This document shows, in pieces, positions 4,526 through 6,316 of a stretch of 6,316 nucleotides of DNA (its first letter is position 1; every line of letters begins with the position of its first letter). Source of the stretch: JBHIFB01 sp046760905. Lineage in GTDB: Bacteria; Gemmatimonadota; CAZMKB01. The notes beneath the pieces were generated by a model. The model had not been told where the DNA came from. It did no database searches and saw nothing but the letters and a program-made list of their open reading frames with translations. Position numbers and translations under genes: made by a program. Where the stretch lies: the NCBI GenBank assembly GCA_046760905.1, contig JBHIFB010000160.1:1-6316 (forward strand), read 5' to 3'.

Positions 4526-5836
4526 ATGCTGAAGCGACTTGGTACAGTGACCGTCCTCTTGATCCTCGCATGCCACAGCCCGGCTATCACAGGCAGCCTT
4601 GACGAATGGACCGATTACTTCGATGGAAGATTGAAAATCGGCGGACAAATAAGATTCAGAGCCGAATCGAGGTCAAACTATGACTTCAACAATCAGGCCG
4701 ACTCACCGCTTGAAGATGACGGTTTCTCTCTCTCAAGAGTGCGCCTCAACTTCGATGTGAATCCAATAGAGCAACTGCGGTTGTTCATCGAGCTCCAGGA
4801 CTCCCACCAGTTCGGCACCGACATCGCAACGAGCCGCAGAGTCGGCCCGGGAGCCTTCGAGGATCGCATCGACATCTTCCAGGCCTACCTGGATTTGCAC
4901 AACATGGGCAAAATACCCTTGACGATTCGCCTGGGGCGCCAGACGCTCGCATTCGGAGCAGAGCGTCTGGTGGGGTCTTTCGGCTGGAGCAATGTGGGAC
5001 GGAGCTTTCAGGGCATCAGTCTGATCCTTGAGGAGGAACCGGTTGTAGTTCAGGCCTGGTGGACCAACGTCATCGTCCCCGAGGACAAGGTATTGAACGA
5101 ACCCGATTGGGCCGATGATTTCTTCGGGGTGCATGCGTCGTGGAAGAACATCCCCTCGGCGAAACTGGATACCTACTTCCTGTTCAGAGACAACAGCGAC
5201 ACCGGCAGAAGGATTTACGCTCTCGGAGGCCTGCTTCACGGGACCCTGCTTGAAAGCGAGGCTATCGACTACAACGCCGAGCTGACCTACCAGACCGGCG
5301 ACTTCTCGAGTGATCTCGACCACAGCGCCCTGGCTTTTCACGCAGGAGCGGGCTACACTCTGAAACTGCTGGTGCTTAATCCGCGCTTCGGCTTCCAGTA
5401 TAATCTCGCCACAGGAGATGAGAATCCCTCAGACACAGAGAACAGGACGTTTGATAACCTGTATCCCACAAATCACGGGCATTACGGCTACATAGATTTC
5501 CTGAGCTGGCGAAACATGCGTAACCTGAAGCTGGAATCGAGCCTGAAGCCTTGCGACAAGTTAACGATAAAGGGGGACCTACACCTCGCCTGGCTCGAAG
5601 ATGTCGAGGACGCCTGGTATAACGCCGGTGGTGGTGTAATCCGTGGTCAGGATGCATCCAGAAAAGCAGATACGTTCCTAGGGCATGAAATCGATATCAC
5701 GGCGAGGTGCAGCTGTATTGAAGGCCTAGACATTCTTGCTGGATACTCCCGGTTCTTTACCGGTGGCTTCGTCGAGGACACGGGCGATTCCGACGACCCT
5801 GAGTGGTTCTTCCTACAGACAGCCATCACGTTCTAA
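4526..5836 (+). CDS. Alginate-export-family outer-membrane beta-barrel porin
   Basis: This gene encodes a 436-residue outer-membrane protein with an N-terminal export signal (basic MLKR, hydrophobic core to about residue 15). The mature part is a chain of amphipathic beta-strands: GRLKIGGQIRFRAESR, SLSRVRLNFDV, QLRLFIELQDS. The alginate-export-type signature RLGRQTLAFGAERLVGSF follows, then WSNVGRSFQGI. The C-terminal third has DAWYNAGGG, GHEIDITAR and LAGYSRFF. It ends FLQTAITF, with the terminal Phe recognised by the Bam barrel-assembly machinery. Members of this family are usually annotated as AlgE/AlgJ-like, but most outside pseudomonads are general or specific solute channels, and no alginate genes are seen here. 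The substrate is unknown. The signal contains ILAC at 13-16, which resembles a lipobox. Cysteines in KPC and RCSC near the C-terminus are uncommon for barrels. The gene is transcribed toward napB, with 28 bases between the two stops, and has its own promoter region. Confidence 0.85.
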   Translation: MLKRLGTVTVLLILACHSPAITGSLDEWTDYFDGRLKIGGQIRFRAESRSNYDFNNQADSPLEDDGFSLSRVRLNFDVNPIEQLRLFIELQDSHQFGTDIATSRRVGPGAFEDRIDIFQAYLDLHNMGKIPLTIRLGRQTLAFGAERLVGSFGWSNVGRSFQGISLILEEEPVVVQAWWTNVIVPEDKVLNEPDWADDFFGVHASWKNIPSAKLDTYFLFRDNSDTGRRIYALGGLLHGTLLESEAIDYNAELTYQTGDFSSDLDHSALAFHAGAGYTLKLLVLNPRFGFQYNLATGDENPSDTENRTFDNLYPTNHGHYGYIDFLSWRNMRNLKLESSLKPCDKLTIKGDLHLAWLEDVEDAWYNAGGGVIRGQDASRKADTFLGHEIDITARCSCIEGLDILAGYSRFFTGGFVEDTGDSDDPEWFFLQTAITF

Positions 5837-5857
5837 AAATGCGGCTGCCACTTTTTT
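5835..5857. terminator. Possible weak bidirectional terminator between converging genes
   Basis: An A run (5835-5839), a short GC-rich core and a T run (5852-5857) lie between the porin and napB stop codons. AAAAATG can pair with CA and TTTTT if one C is bulged, leaving a seven-base loop. The stem is weak. The main support is the position between two converging genes only 28 bases apart and the T tract available on both strands. Confidence 0.25.
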
Positions 5858-5864
5858 CAGCTTT

Positions 5865-6275
5865 TCAGTCAATGGACTGCGGGACGTGGCACTGAAGGCA
5901 ATTGTACCTTATCCCGACGATCATACCTTCCTTCTCTTCCCCTGTGTACTCGTTACTGAAGTGGGAGGTGGGAACTTTCGTCGCCACGTGCCCCTCACTC
6001 ACCTCAACTCCCTCCAGATGGCATCCGAGACAGTCGTTTGAGAACCTGCTGATCTCCAATCCCGTCACATCGTGCGGCACCATCGGAGGTGCGATTGAAT
6101 AAGGTCTCTCGAGGAGAGTCGTTTCACCCGGCTGGTCTGTCGGATAGATGTTCATTCCGGGCTGTCCGGTGGCAAGCCCGCTTCCCTGCTGGATCTTTTG
6201 GGCTGCGATGCCGTATGCAGTCATGAAAACGAACAACCCCGACAGAAACAGCTTAATCTGTTTCGGAAGATTCAT
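5865..6275 (-). CDS. napB: Periplasmic nitrate reductase small subunit NapB, diheme cytochrome c
   Basis: This gene encodes a 136-residue precursor of the NapAB electron-transfer subunit, which passes electrons from a quinol-oxidising partner to the molybdenum enzyme NapA in the periplasm. The signal peptide covers residues 1-25, with likely cleavage at GIAA|QK. Two heme c sites are visible: CLGCH (82-86) and CLQCH (126-130). The NapB-specific axial histidines are H68 in PPMVPH and H105 in the SHF motif, and the family ending YNCLQCHVPQ is present. Only four residues follow VPQS-type sequence, so the C-terminal tail usual in NapB (roughly ten more residues) is missing. The start ATG is preceded by AAGGAG eight bases upstream, overlapping the stop of the preceding gene, which fits a napA-napB operon. 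Maturation needs c-type cytochrome biogenesis genes that are not in this window. Confidence 0.93.
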   Translation of the reverse strand: MNLPKQIKLFLSGLFVFMTAYGIAAQKIQQGSGLATGQPGMNIYPTDQPGETTLLERPYSIAPPMVPHDVTGLEISRFSNDCLGCHLEGVEVSEGHVATKVPTSHFSNEYTGEEKEGMIVGIRYNCLQCHVPQSID

Positions 6276-6283
6276 AGCCTACA

Positions 6284-6289
6284 CTCCTT
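6284..6289 (-). promoter_or_regulatory. Shine-Dalgarno of napB, overlapping the upstream stop codon
   Basis: AAGGAG on the minus strand lies eight bases before ATG 6275 and shares a base with the TGA stop (6291-6289) of the upstream gene, suggesting coupled translation. Confidence 0.65.
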
Positions 6290-6316
6290 CAGGCTCTCTC
6301 AAGTCTGACCGCACAT
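6289..6316 (-). CDS. 3' end of the upstream gene, probably napA (rest outside window)
   Basis: One minus-strand frame entering from the right edge reads CAVRLERA and then stops at TGA 6291-6289, 13 bases before napB. A CAV(R/K)-type ending of this kind is what I expect at the C-terminus of the NapA molybdopterin catalytic subunit, and napA directly before napB is the common arrangement. Only eight residues are visible, so the identity rests mainly on context. Confidence 0.45.

Noticed and set aside
4733..5341. 202-codon minus-strand open frame opposite the porin
   Set aside because: Antisense shadow of a gene with strong porin motifs and a strong ribosome site; no recognisable domain.
1..6316. 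CRISPR array, tRNA, rRNA or insertion sequence
   Set aside because: No regularly spaced repeats, no cloverleaf or rRNA-like segments and no transposase-like protein or terminal repeats were seen.

Overview
The window looks like chromosomal DNA from an uncultivated-type Gram-negative bacterium. It encodes an outer-membrane beta-barrel with a C-terminal Phe and a periplasmic nitrate reductase cytochrome, and it uses ordinary bacterial Shine-Dalgarno sites and the standard code. No sequence here allows a confident phylum call.

Layout from left to right. Positions 1-2063 (minus strand) hold a two-gene operon: a thiolase-fold protein followed seven bases later by the N-terminal part of a FadB/FadJ-type multifunctional beta-oxidation protein that runs off the left edge. 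Positions 2064-2414 are an AT-rich spacer with two inverted repeats. Positions 2415-4184 (minus) encode a large GT39/ArnT-like membrane glycosyltransferase that is clearly more AT-rich than its neighbours. Positions 4185-4525 form a structured divergent intergenic region carrying signals for both flanking genes. Positions 4526-5836 (plus) encode an alginate-export-family outer-membrane porin. Positions 5865-6275 (minus) encode NapB, converging on the porin gene, and the last bases (6289-6316, minus) are probably the 3' end of napA, giving the order napA-napB.

The most notable content is the left-hand operon. Gene order and domain content match the beta and alpha subunits of a fatty-acid beta-oxidation trifunctional complex (fadI-fadJ order), but both proteins have lost residues that define the chemistry. 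The thiolase-fold protein lacks both catalytic cysteines, the catalytic histidine and the NEAF-motif asparagine. The hydratase domain keeps its two catalytic glutamates but has Gly-Pro-Ala in place of the Gly-Gly-Gly loop, so a proline occupies the position whose backbone NH normally forms the oxyanion hole. Both reading frames are intact and translationally coupled, which argues against simple pseudogenes. I infer a possible non-catalytic or re-purposed acyl-CoA-binding complex. The 3-hydroxyacyl-CoA dehydrogenase half lies outside the window and cannot be judged.

The right-hand side is more conventional: periplasmic nitrate reduction (napAB) plus a solute porin. The glycosyltransferase is a separate cell-envelope function and also carries a substitution (Asp to Asn) in its catalytic-loop motif.
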